From assembly GCA_030268105.1 (NCBI GenBank), contig BSDZ01000008.1, forward strand, positions 3,782,001-3,846,000: a stretch of DNA of 64,000 nucleotides, given 5' to 3'. This document shows positions 1 to 11,724 of the stretch, one piece after another (position 1 is the stretch's first letter; each line of letters starts with the position of its first letter). Source of the stretch: Volvox africanus. Lineage: Eukaryota; Chlorophyta; Chlorophyceae; Chlamydomonadales; Volvocaceae. A program made the translations under genes and the position numbers. The notes under the pieces are model-generated. The model had not been told where the DNA came from. It saw only the letters and a program-made list of their open reading frames with translations, and ran no database searches.

Positions 1-1344
1 AGGCTAGATGCGCTGACAAGAAAGTTGTTGCCCAAGTCCCTTGCGTCGACTTTCTCCCCGTCAACGATCGTAAATGACGCAATACCACCAAGTACAAGAT
101 TTTTTAATGTCTCCGAGCCCGTTGGCCCGCATTTTAGAAGGCAGATGGAGCAGCTTTCCAGACGCTGCTGCCCATGAGTCCCCCAAATGCGTAACTGGCG
201 GTCATAACGTTTTGCCTTAGGATCGTGAACAGGTGCCATAGTAACGGACAGTAATGAACAGAATTAGGTATGTCGTGAACTTGATCTGTAGGCACCTTGC
301 ACTGTCTAACAGCAAGGTATATGTACAAGCTAGAATTCATATATTACCTCCTAAAATTATTATTATCCTTTCAAAAGTGTGGGTAGCTGGGGTAAGCTTA
401 CAGGTCTGTACGGCACAATAAGTGGGGTTGCGTAAGCCCCGACGCCTGGACCTGCACTTTCCATGAAAGTCTGCCATTGTAAATAGAAGCTCCACAAAAT
501 GCATTGTGGCTGTGTTAGAAGTCTTTTATGTAGCTGGAACTAGCTAGGGCAGGCGACCTAACCCATGCACTCCCAGGCGCCTTGTCTACATCCAAGATTC
601 TCATATCTTCCGATCACGAACATTGCTGGCTTTAGTCGCGGCGTCCCCTTTTTCCGATATTGGTTTTAATGGGATGTGAGGAATGACGATGTAACGCCCT
701 ACCAAAGTCATCCCGCGCACTCAGAAGACATCAATGAACCCATATCTATGTAAAGATCGAGTTTTCAACTGCACGTGTTTTGGCCGGTTTATTATTGTCC
801 GGAGAAGATTGTGGACGTCTAACAGGGTCCAGCTGATGTTAGGCAGCACTCGTCAGAGACCATGGCTGGGGCACAGACTCTGCGCTCGAAGTATGTTAAT
901 ATACCATTCGACAACAAACCGTAAAGAAACCCCAAGCAACAGTCGCAGGACAGGGCCCGCCTAATGCTTAGGTACCGACAATATACGGCCTGCAATACAC
1001 CTGTGAAGTAATGATACAACTTACATTATTAAATAATTTTTCACTGCCGTAGTTGCAGAGAGATGGGAAGAAACATTCGAATCCGAACATTCGGGACAAC
1101 ACTACTCGATACCCTGATCATGCATTGATTGAGGATATGGATGGAATTGGAATGCGAATCTAAGTAGATACATTCACTCAAATTCACTGAACTGCTGCAG
1201 GGGGGGGATTGCCGTACGGTTCTCAGCCGCGCTCTTTGCTTGGTGAAAGCGCTATTAGAATGCTATGCGGATATATGTTGTCTGCTAACATTAATCATTA
1301 CACTTGAAACCGCACATTGTTGCAGTGATTATTGCCTGCGGAAA
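1..1344. other. upstream intergenic region, no gene seen
   Basis: No reading frame here has family-like sequence or splice-linked neighbours. The part close to the cyclophilin start presumably holds its promoter and 5' leader, but I could not place a convincing TATA element or start site. Confidence 0.4.
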
Positions 1345-3496
1345 ATGCCGAACCCAGTCGTTTACTTCGACATGACTGCCGACGGCCAGAAATTGGGCCG
1401 CATCGAGATGGAGGTACGCACATGTCAGGCTTTTGGGCTATAGGGTGCGGAGGGGTGCGCGAAGTGTGGCGGCGTTGGTGATCTAGATGGATGCTATACT
1501 GTGCTTCCCTCGAAATGCTTCCTTTAAAACAGCCTTGGTTGCCATTTTGCATCCCAAATGCATAATCGTAGCGATTTCGGGGCATGCTTCCTGAGGTCGC
1601 GGCCTCCCAGCATGTTTATTTGAGAGACGTCTATGCATCTCACTGACGGGCACTGACGCATACAGATTGAACATGAGCTCCGCCTCACGTTTTTGAAAGT
1701 TCCAACATCTGTTTGTTAGGCTGTTTTATGTGTCACCGCTGTGGATGCTTTGATTTATGATTATGCATACCACTGCTCCTATACTTTATTGCAGCTTTTC
1801 GCGGACAGAGTTCCGAAGACTGCCGAGAACTTCCGTCAGCTGTGTACTGGTAGGTTGCAAAGTTCTACGTTAGGATCCGGCTTCTTTGGAAGTTGTTTAC
1901 TAACTTGGGACACGCATCCTGCATTATTTGCTTGTTATTGTATGACTGATGTGGTTTCGCGATTCGCAGGGGAAGCTGGTATCGGCAAGTCCGGTAAGCC
2001 GCTCCATTACAAGGGCTCGACTTTCCATCGCGTCATCCCACAGGTGAGTGAAGTCTTCTACTTGCATGAGACTGAACAACGATATGCTTAATGAAATCTT
2101 GAATTGGAATAGTTGTCATCTGTTATGATGGGCCATCTTGTGTTTCTCGTACTTGGCGGCCGTTTGCCGCTTCCGCATGTGCCTTGGAAATCAGTCCCTA
2201 GTAGGCCTCAAGGGAGACGCCTTAACCACGACATGGTCCCCGGACGTTTTCCTAACGGCACAGCTGGTTTTGGAATTTTCTAAGTTTACGTAGCTGAAGT
2301 AAGGAATACGTGCCTTAAGTTCCGTGATTTCTGACCTGGAAACCCGCTCGTAATGCAGTTCATGTGCCAAGGCGGCGACTTCACGAATGGCAACGGAACG
2401 GGCGGCGAGTCTATCTACGGAAGCAAGTTTGCTGACGAGAACTTCTCGTTGACCCACACGGGCCCCGGCATCCTGTCCATGGCTAACGTAAGCTTTCCTT
2501 ACATGAAGCCAGCTGCATAGGCCCTTACCATCAGGATAAATCCGTTTGCCTTAATGTCGTGAATATCCGCTGATCGACTATTTCTAAGCTACTTTTGTCG
2601 CTCTAGAGTGTTCCCAGCCAACTTGGCATGGTATGCATAGTTGGAGTTGGACCCGTTTTAGTCTGTCTGTCAGACCCCGATGGGCATTCATAAAAAGCCT
2701 TACAACGTGCACTCGGTTTAATGTTCAGTTTTAAATTGGGTTTTCCATCAACTAACGACTCGCCGGCTGCCTTGTCCCCTACCCCACGCCGCTAGTCTTC
2801 TATGTTATTTTGTTGCCCCAGTCCTCCCCTTTACTATCCCCTCAACAGCTATCCTATCCTATCCTAATCTGCAGGCTGGCCCAAATACGAACGGGTCCCA
2901 GTTCTTTATCTGCACAGAAAAGACCTCGTGGCTGGATGGCAAGCACGTCGTGTAAGTGCTTTGCCTCCTCATCAAGTCGCATTGCCCAGCTGCTTATTTT
3001 GCTGCGATTCGGAGCTTGTTGGCCTTGCACATAAGTCTGTGTTCTGTTCTTGCATTTGGCGCGTCAGCATTGTAGTAACCACATTATATTGCTTATCCTA
3101 TGCTTAATCGTATAAGATTGCACCATGGGCATGTGACAATCGAGTTAGCTTGCTCCCAGCATTGGGTTATATACAAACGTAGTTTCCATTTGTTATGAAG
3201 TGAAAGCGCGTGCCCTCACCCTCGGCGGTATTACTTCTTCCTTCTGATCCTCCTTCACATGGATCGCTCATCTCTACGCCATAACCTCCGGAGGTCTGGT
3301 AGTCGTCTATGATGCGTTGTGCCCACCCTTTCCAGGCGCACGGTATTTGCAACTAAGCTCGCCCCTTCCCACTCTTGCCAGGTTCGGTCGCGTCGTAAGA
3401 GGCATGGAGGTGGTGAAGACGATTGAGGGAATGGGGAGCTCCAGCGGCAAGACCCGTGCCAAGATTGCCATCAACGACTGCGGCCAGCTGTCTTAA
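1345..3496 (+). CDS. cyclophilin-type peptidyl-prolyl cis-trans isomerase (single domain, cytosolic type)
   Basis: Six exons: 1345-1413, 1795-1849, 1970-2043, 2359-2487, 2875-2951, 3382-3496. All junctions are GT-AG and the phases join without a break to give 172 aa, the usual length of a one-domain cyclophilin. The enzyme isomerises X-Pro peptide bonds and is the cyclosporin A receptor. Visible family landmarks in order: N-terminal [19 protein letters not shown], then [15 protein letters not shown] with the catalytic Arg, then [25 protein letters not shown] (split here between two exons) with the active-site Trp, and C-terminal [21 protein letters not shown] carries the seven-residue divergent loop (KSGKPLH) typical of plant-type cytosolic cyclophilins. 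There is no transit or signal peptide, so a cytosolic or nuclear location is likely. The start is the only ATG in frame at the family N-terminus. A TGTAA lies about 300 nt past the stop. Confidence 0.95.
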
Positions 3497-3497
3497 A

Positions 3498-4601
3498 TGA
3501 TGACTAGAGTGAAGGCCTCCACACAACATCTGTTTGGCTTCAGTGTCGGTGTATGGATTTGGGGTCGATTCAACGGCAGTTGCCTTGCTAATACTTAACA
3601 TGCACACCAGCTCTTGCGCACACCAGGCGCCATTGCGTTGAAGTTTTGCCGCAACTGGGCTCATTGTGTTGCTCTTGGGATTATAATGACTTTGGATCAG
3701 ATGTTTGGACCGTAATATTCTAGTTAACGATGGGAGGCAGTTCGAAGTCCTTGCAAGTAGATAATGTTCTTAGCTCTTTTGAGACTATGTACTGTAAAAA
3801 GAATTATGGCATGAACCCTTACAATCAACCGCTATGCTAAAATGCAGTCCGTTAATATCTAAGGACATACGCAGCTCTATACACTACAAAAAAGATGTAG
3901 CAAAACTCCGCCTATAGTGTATCGAGTTTTGACTTCGCCTAACACCTATCGACGCCAAGAACCCGTGGCAAATAGACAAACTACAAACATAGGATAACAA
4001 GTCCCGAGATCCCTGACCACACCATATCTATAACATTACATTGTGCACATATCTACACTGACTTGTTCACAGAGAAGTAAAAGCTGATAACGTGCGACAG
4101 GCGGGGTAAAAAACACAACCCATTACGGCATGGTCCGCGAACGTATCATCCTGCAGAACCGAGTTCTGATGCCTGCAAAACTTCCCAGCCTGTCCAGGGA
4201 AGATCTTTCACTCATTGCGGCATCTTCTCCCGGTGAGCCGTAACTTAAATAACTTTCTTGCGCGTCAGTACTGCAATTTATCGATGTGAGCCAAAATTTA
4301 AAACAGCAACATCAAAATTTCGGCGCTCGGCGGATATATCTTAGGCTGCATAAGTTATGGATTAAAAACGATTCTCCCGTTACCTTTCCACCCGCCGAGC
4401 TCAACGCCGCTGCTGGATTGTTGTAAGCCGCTACTACTGCTATACCACACGCAACGCTCCTGGTGCGCAACGTGTTCTGAGCCCGGGCCCCAGCAAGCCC
4501 GAGCTCCGGCCCGGCACGTGCCGCGGAGGTTAGCAGCGGGCACATCATAAGCATAACTGCGGCCTCAATAGCCAAGCGTTTGATAAGGTGCGGATTCATA
4601 C
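3498..4601. other. convergent intergenic spacer (3' UTRs)
   Basis: This spacer separates the convergent cyclophilin (+) and acetyltransferase (-) genes. I see no further coding exon. A minus-strand TGTAA (plus TTACA at 4036-4040) could end the acetyltransferase transcript. Confidence 0.4.
3793..3797 (+). terminator. probable polyadenylation signal of the cyclophilin gene
   Basis: TGTAA about 297 nt after the stop codon. TGTAA is the usual poly(A) signal in chlorophyte green algae. The pentamer also occurs by chance, so the link to this gene is inferred from position and strand. Confidence 0.45.
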
Positions 4602-7238
4602 TCACGCGGCTCGTGTGAGCAACCCAGTCTTCTCTTTTTTGCGGCGCTGGAAGGCCATTCCGCGAATGCCGTCAGGGTCCCGTACATATCCCAGCTTCTC
4701 GTACAGCCCGACGACCTGCTTGGTTCCCGTGTCAGTTTGCGGATAGACGGCAAGAATCAAGTCAAGGTAATAGCATTAGCACATTCCCGTTAAAAAAACT
4801 GCCAGCCAAATTTCACGGATGAGGTGCGGTGCCAGCTTGGCTTTCTTTGGCTTTCATTTCCCTTAAGTGATAAACAGAAGGTTTTTCTTCATTTTGTTTA
4901 TTTGCCTGCTCTATAACCCTGCTTTGCCCTCTTTCCTCGGCCCAACACGTAACCCAGCCAAACTGAAATGGGAGTTCATCGATACAGGGCGGGGCTATTC
5001 GCACCTCACCCGAGCACCGCCCAACTCCCATGAGCACACGCTCATGGGTAAACCGGTGCTTCCCTCCCTTTCAGCACCGCTCACCTGTGGCTCCGCGTAT
5101 AGAGTGATTGTGGGAATCCCATCTTCCACCTGCGTTCGGTGTTAGGATGTGTGTCTGTGTCTGTGTGGGAGCATATGCTTTTTGCGTGCAACAAGAGAGG
5201 GCAGGAAAACCAATGGTCACAGGAAATGCCGGCGGCGGAGTTAGCAGTGCTACGCCTCCCTCCCTCCCTCCCTCCCTCCCTCCCTTCCTCCCTCTCTCCC
5301 TCCCACCCCAGATCTGCGCACACCCATGTACATGCACACAAGGGGTTGTGCTCGCGGCCAGCACTTGTGGGGATCCATCGCCGCATGCAAATATGGTGCC
5401 CCATCTCCCGGCTCTACGCTGACATTGCATGTAGTCAATATTTTCCCTAAGCCCGCTCTGAAACCTGCGCCGAAACCCGTATCAAACCCCAAACTCACAA
5501 CCTCACTCCGCCCCTCCTTAACCCACCAGCTTCTTGGTGAGCCGCTCCATGAGGGCCCTCCCCAGCCCCGAGCGCTGCCAGGCGGGGTTCACCGCAACAT
5601 CCCACACAGTGGCCGACAAAGCACCGTCGCTGGTGGCCCGAGCGAAGCCGAGGATTTGGCCCTGGGGACGCAGGGGGGAGGCATCAGCGCAGGGGGGGCG
5701 TCTCCAACAGCAGCTCCGGTGCCGCAGCAGCCGCAGCAAAAACGTGTGGAATGGAACGGCGGATGAACAGACAGCAACAGCAGCAAGAACTGCTGTCGCC
5801 GCGCCGCTGCTGCTGCTAAGGCGGCAGCGGGAGCACTAGCGCTGTAGCACTAGCGGCGCCCTGTTCGGTCAGACCATGTACTCCAAACCCTTCCATCATC
5901 TAGAAGGCCAAAACCCACCAGCGTGCCATGGACGGGTCTTCCCCTTCCCTTATCATTTCATTAGGGTGATGGGAGCTCTCCCCAGTAGTGGGTTCTCGTT
6001 CGGGAAGTCAAAATAGCTCCAGCCCCCCCAGGCAGTGACAGCAGCACTCCCTCTAATAAGCTCGCACAAGCACAAGCACGGACCCTACATCTCACCCCCT
6101 TGGAACGCCGTCCCCAATGCCTCCTGTTTGCCTGGACTGCCATTCGCCTCTGCGCCCAATACTCCGTTAAACACCTTGATAAAACCTTACAATTATGTAC
6201 GACGTCCCGCCCGCACCTACCTGACGTGCAAGCCGGCTTTGCTTGGTCGCGCGCACCCAGATGATGTGGTACGTGTTTTCCAGCGCTACTCGAAGTCGGT
6301 CAGGATCACGCCGGGGAAACCCCACCTGTTCGACCACGCAAATTGATATACATACACATGTACATACAAGTGCACATGCACACATGCAGATATACATGCA
6401 CAGGGAAGGGGATACGGGTTGGGGACACATGCAGCAGCGACGTCCACAACCAGGTGGGCGCATTGGTCAACGTGCTTCGCATCAATAAGCCATCTACCCT
6501 GGAATTCTTCACCAGAGCTGACCGGGTGGATTGGGAGGGCCCCGACACGCGGACCCTGTCGAAAGCGGTCGAGACTGACCTCCCCTATGAGCCCAACCCC
6601 ACCCCCGCCCCGCCCTGACCTGCCCCCCGTTCAACCATCATTTCATGGCCCAGTCAGCCAGGACCTCCCTTCTCAAACTAGGCCCGAGCTCCAGGGGGGC
6701 TCATTATCCCGTACCTTCTCAAATAGCTCGTTGAGCTCCGTGATGAGGATGCCCTCGCGGCCCTCCACAAACTGCACCCCCAGCTTTGTCTCGAAGTCGA
6801 TATCCGGGCGGGAGATGGGGGGCGGCCGGAGCACACCGCCGGTTGCCTCCTGCACGCAGCCCGACATCCGAGATCCCATGACGCACAGCGGCGCATGACA
6901 CGTGCCAAAGCGCAGGGCGGTTTGCAGTACATGAGCACAAGGAGGGCGGGTCAATATTCAGCGTTTGTAAGGGTAACGTTTGCAGGTTTTTTTCCAGTTG
7001 GGGCAACGGAGGGACTGCACGAGAGCATGCGAGTCAGTGGAGGAGGTATAACATACAGCGTGCGGTAGGCACTTACGGCAATCCACAGCATGTCGTACCT
7101 CTCCCGTGGTGGCAATGCCTGGCCCCCATGCATAGCCACCCGTTGCGGGGAGGAAGGAGGGACTCCCCTTTTAAGGAGGATCTTGACCACAAGGGTCGTG
7201 GATTGCGGATGAGAGGGTGTTAAGCCACGTGGGATCAA
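4602..7238 (-). CDS. GNAT-family N-acetyltransferase, plastid NSI/GNAT2 (serotonin acetyltransferase-like) type
   Basis: Proposed exons on the minus strand: 7238-7077, 6849-6715, 6325-6221, 5661-5527, 5418-5365, 4715-4602. All junctions are phase 0, giving about 234 aa. The chain reads like the plant NSI/GNAT proteins. EGREGILITELNELFEK joins VGFPRRDPDRLRVALENTY. Next come GFARATSDGALSATVWDVAV and the acetyl-CoA loop NPAWQRSGLGRALMERLTKK (Q/R-x-x-G-x-G/A motif). The C-terminal VVGLYEKLGYVRDPDGIRG matches the closing strand and helix of the family. Plant relatives acetylate plastid proteins and arylalkylamines using acetyl-CoA. Exons at 6849, 6325, 5661 and 4715 are firm. The 18-codon exon at 5418-5365 fits phase and context (GTIFAC before the final exon) but its donor is weak. 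The first exon is the least certain; its basic, Ser/Pro-rich sequence could be a transit peptide. Confidence 0.8.
5255..5306. repeat. TCCC/TCCCT microsatellite in an intron
   Basis: A run of about 50 nt of imperfect CCCT repeats lies in the last intron of the acetyltransferase gene. It creates spurious Pro/Ser-rich and Gly/Arg-rich open frames on both strands. Confidence 0.85.
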
Positions 7239-7750
7239 CTTTCGAGAGATTGTGCTACGAGGTGCGTCTTCGACGTCCTTAGACTTACCTCTAATCGGCT
7301 GCCATACGTCGTTTTATCTGGGCTTATGCCGTCGCCACCACCTGCGATGCAAGCGCAGGCTCGGATGGGTCATGCTGAAAACAACTCAAATAGTAGATCG
7401 TCCAGGGTTCAACTTTCGGTTTCTCGCCTCGGCCTCGGCCTCTGAAATATGGATATGGATGCCAGGCACAAGACGCCTCCGGCCCCACCTGCAACCGCTT
7501 GACCAACATAGCTTAGGCGAGGTTTTGAAGCAATACTGCTGGGAACGGCGTGGGGCACGGGACAAGCGTATTGGCGCTCTATCAAAGTCGTTGCAAGGAG
7601 AGCCGTTGGTCGTCGACCGACGCCTCGTGCGCTCAAAGTTGCCGATACCATGCATCTTGATCCTCGGAATTGATATGGTTTCTTCATCGACTGGAGATTT
7701 TCAGAAAAGGAATGACCAATGCAAGAGTTCATTCCTACACAGTGTTTACA

Positions 7751-7786
7751 AAGGCGCTGCTCCGCGGCGCTGGCCGCGAGCGCCTT
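7751..7786. repeat. GC-rich hairpin with arms AAGGCGCT / AGCGCCTT
   Basis: An 8-bp outer stem (AAGGCGCT pairing with AGCGCCTT) encloses a second GC-rich pairing (CGCGG with CCGCG). The right arm AGCGCCTTC recurs in the hairpin at 8771-8801, which suggests related elements. Function unknown. Confidence 0.55.
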
Positions 7787-8770
7787 CGTTAAAATCAATC
7801 AGTTCCAATTCTTCTTGTACAATAATTCGATTATTATGTACTTATGGTGATTGTGGGACCGGGCTCGTTCGCTAGCTTAATGTGACCACCTCGACAAACG
7901 TTGAAGGACAAGGTATGCACGTTCTAAAGAATTGCAATGACATTTCACTGTTTACAATATTTAATCTGAAACGCTATGTGGGCCATGATGGAATTATTTG
8001 TGGCACCATCGCCACGGCATATGATGCATATTAATTATGCTGATTCAACGAGTTCATGTCAGTGGTAACCCTAAATTTTCCTCATACTTTAGAGTCTGCA
8101 CTGCAACGCGATCTTGTACAGGCCGACCCAAGGGCCATCCGGGCCACCTATTGGTGTCATGAATAGACCTGAATGGACGTGAGCTTTGTCTTCACTCCAT
8201 CAGGAATGAGACATGGTAATCATAGCAGAAATTACATGGATTTTATCTTTGCTACGCTGACCTGATACCCAAAACGAGAAAAGTTACATACATCCCAAAT
8301 AAAGCTTCGTCATCGGCGAGGTTGTAAGCAGGGTTTGAGAAGGGTCGCCCAGCGCGTTTGACCATGGGTATTGGGTCAGAGACACACAACTGTTCACGAC
8401 GTGATTTAATTTCCTATTAGTGATAGCGTTCTGTCCCAATATAATACTAACCAAGCAGACGCGCAGCTTGCAGTATGTAGTGGCGGTCATTCCAAGCGGT
8501 AAGTGTCGAGCACACAAGATTGTCGACAGGTCCGACACCAGCCACCAGCCAGACCAGCCAGGAAAATCTGGCATCATTGCATCAGTGCAGCACGCTGCAG
8601 AATATCGGTCTTCAAAGCTCCGCACCGGTGCCATTTGCGGCCACCCGTCTGTCCACAACTCACTCCAATGCGCATGACCGGCGGAGCGACAAAGGGTCGT
8701 GTATGTTTTATTAACGCAACGGTTTCAGGGTTACCCACTTCTTTCCGATGCGGACATAGTCGTGTCAGCG

Positions 8771-8801
8771 AGCGCCTTCCGTATGTAGCCGGGAAGGCGC
8801 T
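8771..8801. repeat. perfect 10-bp hairpin, arms AGCGCCTTCC / GGAAGGCGCT
   Basis: A perfect 10-bp inverted repeat with an 11-nt loop. It shares AGCGCCTTC with the hairpin about 1 kb upstream. It could be a foldback transposon remnant or an RNA stem. Nothing nearby decides between these. Confidence 0.6.
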
Positions 8802-9574
8802 TCGTTGACCCAGTTTGGGCTCGAAATAAAGCGATATGCCTGTCTGTACAAATCAGGCGCGAAGGGCCGCCCTCCTGTTGCGGGTGTTATCATCCAGGTG
8901 GACCCATGTGCCACAAGATAGAGGATAGAGGAGATTCATGTTGCTAGTTGCTGCTACGTACGGTATGTCAGCTATGAGTAGCTGCAAGCGCGCGACTTGT
9001 CAGCCGCAAAGCCAGGTAGGTAGTGATTGATGGCTAGAACCAGCCACGTCCATCATTTAGGTGCATTTAACCGAGTTGCCATTGTTGGGAACCGTATGGA
9101 TCTATCAAGCCGTACACTAAGTTCCACGTGACACAGGTAGGTTCTTTACTGCCCTGAACGATGAAAGAAAGGCCTCAAAACAACCCAAGTACAGTTCGTT
9201 ACACATAATACGTCGCTCCTACAAGTCCCGGTACGGCAATATTATTTCGTCAGCGATTCACTCTACCTTGGCGCACAGACAGTGCACTATACCCGCGGTC
9301 TCAGAGGGATACAACATGATGGCCGGTCACTGATGGCTTTCTCCCTCTCCCCTTTCCTCTCTTCTCCCTCTCTCCCTCCGTCTTTCCTTCCCAGCCAGGA
9401 AACGTTAACCAGGAAAGTTATAAAACCCACCACGGGATACATTTTATCACTGGTTATGGTCACATACGGAGGAGCTGGTTATAAGTATGATCACATTTAT
9501 GATCGCATTTATTTGACCTGAAATGATAGCTCGATGACGGATATAAAAGCAGCATGCAACAAGTTAGTGATGAC

Positions 9575-9805
9575 AATGCGTGCGGAGGAGCGTGGTGGTG
9601 GCGGTCCAAGGTTTGGATGGATGTAGGAGATGCTAATGGTGGAGACGGGAAGATGGGGGAGGAGACGGTAATAAACGAGACGGTAGGGGAGACGAGAAAG
9701 GGGGGAAGGGGGGAGGGGGGAGAAGTGAGCAGGGGCGGAGACGGTAATAATGGTGATGATGGTGGTGGAGGTGAAGGAGAGGAGGGACTGAGTCGGCGGA
9801 TGGAT
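9575..9805. repeat. purine-rich low-complexity tract (GGA/GGT/GAGA)
   Basis: The plus strand is dominated by GGNGGA, GGGGGA and GAGACGG steps. The minus strand therefore reads as an open Ser/Pro frame with no family features. I treat it as low-complexity DNA, not a gene. Confidence 0.6.
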
Positions 9806-10552
9806 TGAGAGGAAAGCCACTTCAAAAATTAAATCACAGTTGGATTTTGGGCCTATTAGGTTTATATGGCACTTATGTATAATGCTTTATGTGTATTGCA
9901 GGTATGTTGAGGACGCACTAAAACAGTCATGGGGACGCATAACTAATGTCCAGCTGCGGCCTTTATCTGGGCCGTTGATTGCCTTCATGTATGGGGTACA
10001 TTGACAGATGAAGTTGTCTGCATGTTGCATGAGCTTCAGGAAACCGATACATTTCTGTCAAATGATACATACATATTTTCACGGAGACAGCGGCATCGTG
10101 CAATCCTGGCCTGCCCTGTGGTACATGACTCATGGTTTACAGCTAGGTGTTTCGAGTGTGCCGATCAAGTGTGACAGCCAAGGATCACGCTGATCAACAA
10201 TCTGATTACGTCTGCGAGGGCAAAGCACATAAACGAGCCGCACCACTTTGTGTGCGAGCGTGCTATAAGTGGCAAGATGTCGTACGTGTATGTCAAGTCC
10301 GTGGACATGGTGGCTGATGGCCTCACCAGACGCTGTCATTGCCACAGCTTGCAGTGCGTGCGCAGCATGTGGGTGCGCTAACTGGTTTGCTGAAGCATCG
10401 GCAAGGTAGTCTGTCTTCGTGGAAGTGTTGTAAAAGGTCAGACACTTTTCGGCCAGACTTGTGTTGCTGGTTTGCTGTTATGTATCGGGCCCTCGCCGTT
10501 ATCGTTATCTCCTAGTGGCCGGGAGACCAGTTCCACTCTGGGAAAAGCCATC

Positions 10553-10797
10553 CTCCATATTTTTCGTTGGATCCATAAAGTCCATATGGACTTCCATAAA
10601 ACCATATGGACTTCCATAAAACCCATATGGAAGGCAATAATATCCACATACAGCCATGAAAAACGTTTTTAAGTAGATATGTCCTGTCATGACAGCTTGT
10701 GGAAAATTGTTTTTCTGTGACTTGGGGTCGTTAGGGTTCTGGTAGCCTGACACCTTCCATAATCCATTGTCCCAATTCCATAAAATACACTTCCTAG
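10553..10797. repeat. cluster of CCATAAAA / CCATATGG motifs (left)
   Basis: TCCATAAA, CCATATGGACTTCCATAAAA and ATTCCATAAAATAC recur within 250 nt. The same vocabulary, in the same orientation, appears at 12437-12560 on the far side of the copia remnant. Probably a repeat family or the edges of a larger insertion. Confidence 0.5.
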
Positions 10798-10947
10798 TGC
10801 AGTGCTTATAGCTTATATCCAGCCTGAGCTCAGGCTAAGATAATAGAGCAACTAGCAATAGTTGAGTTGAACACAGGAGTGTTCCAAAGGTGTTATGAAA
10901 TGATGTATCAGTTGGATATAGCGATCCATACTAGCAACAATCCCGCT

Positions 10948-11130
10948 GTTGTAAATGTACTCGGCGGTAGGCTATCGACCCGCGGTCGTACTGTTTGTAG
11001 TGCTATACGCGCAAGTATATGTGCCGACCCCAGAACGAAATATTCGGACTTCTTTACTATCAGATAATATGTAACGTATACTTTCTCGTTATTACGTCAG
11101 GTTTCCTAATGTCTGATAGTCTACGTCTCA
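10948..11130 (+). mobile_element. putative 5' LTR of the copia-type element
   Basis: The segment starts TGTTGTAAATG and ends ACGTCTCA three bases before a copia-type primer-binding site, giving an LTR of about 183 bp. The right edge is supported by that site. The left edge is a guess from the TG...CA rule, because no second LTR copy is present in the window to align with. Confidence 0.4.
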
Positions 11131-11133
11131 ATA

Positions 11134-11149
11134 GGTTATGAGCCCCGGT
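11134..11149 (+). mobile_element. copia-type primer-binding site (internal initiator-Met tRNA)
   Basis: GGTTATGAGCCCCGG is complementary to the anticodon stem-loop of initiator methionine tRNA (CTCATAA in the loop). Drosophila copia and some other Ty1/copia elements prime from an internal half-tRNA-iMet in just this way. The site lies about 70 bases before the gag start, the expected order LTR - PBS - gag. Confidence 0.55.
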
Positions 11150-11220
11150 CATCGTTGACCGCGGAGCCTGACATCTTTTGCCCATTCTAGTGTTGATCTT
11201 CGCGTTTATAGGTCTTCACA

Positions 11221-11724
11221 ATGGGAAAGGATAGGCTGGACGAGCCGCTGGACCTACACAACTACTCAACTTGGAAACTACGATTCCAATTGTTGTGCGC
11301 GGAGCTTGGATACAGTCGCGCCCTGCTACAAGCACCAATTGCAGAGGCGGATGTCATCATCTCCGACAAGGTCAAGAGTGTGATGGCCAAGAACGTTAAA
11401 AACCAGCACCTCCAAACAATTGTTCGGGCGGCAAATGCGAAGGCCGCCTGGGACGCTTTGGCGGCTACGTTCGCATCAACCTGCAACACGAGAAAGGTAG
11501 CACTACGACAGGAGCTAAGTGATTTTAAAATGGCCAATGGAGAGGAGCTGCCAATATATATCAGTCGCGACTACGAGGAAAATGGCGCTACAAAGGAGAT
11601 CAAAGATCAGCTTATGGTTCCTTCTCAGGACACCTTAAAAGCGCGGAGAAATTTTACTGGTCGTTCACGAGCTACAACGATGCCGACGCAAAGATGGAGC
11701 GCATTGGCGGTAACTTCACAGTGA
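11221..11724 (+). mobile_element. Ty1/copia retrotransposon gag fragment (truncated)
   Basis: The ATG opens a frame that reads as the N-terminal part of a copia-type Gag (UBN2/DUF4219-like). Landmarks are NYSTWKLRFQLLCAELGY near residues 19-36, then AANAKAAWDALAATFAS and KVALRQELSDFKMANGEEL, the usual W-x-x-L and helix pattern of this domain. After about residue 118 the sequence loses family character (a Lys/Arg-rich tail), and no zinc knuckle, protease, integrase, reverse transcriptase or RNase H follows. The element is therefore a 5' remnant. The break point is probably a deletion or frameshift near 11570. Confidence 0.8.

Larger units (their letters stand above)
7239..10947. other. intergenic region without a supported gene
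   Basis: Frames of up to about 200 codons exist near 7252-7875 on both strands, but they lack an ATG at the right place, family motifs and splice-linked neighbours. What can be seen are two related hairpins (7751-7786, 8771-8801), a purine-rich tract (about 9575-9805) and CCATAAAA motif clusters starting at 10553. Confidence 0.45.

Noticed and set aside
5071..5430. Gly/Arg- and Pro/Ser-rich frames near 5.1-5.5 kb
   Set aside because: They are generated by the TCCC microsatellite in the acetyltransferase intron.
7252..7875. 207-codon plus-strand frame as a gene
   Set aside because: It opens without an ATG, overlaps a minus-strand frame of similar quality, has no motif and ends across a GC-rich hairpin.
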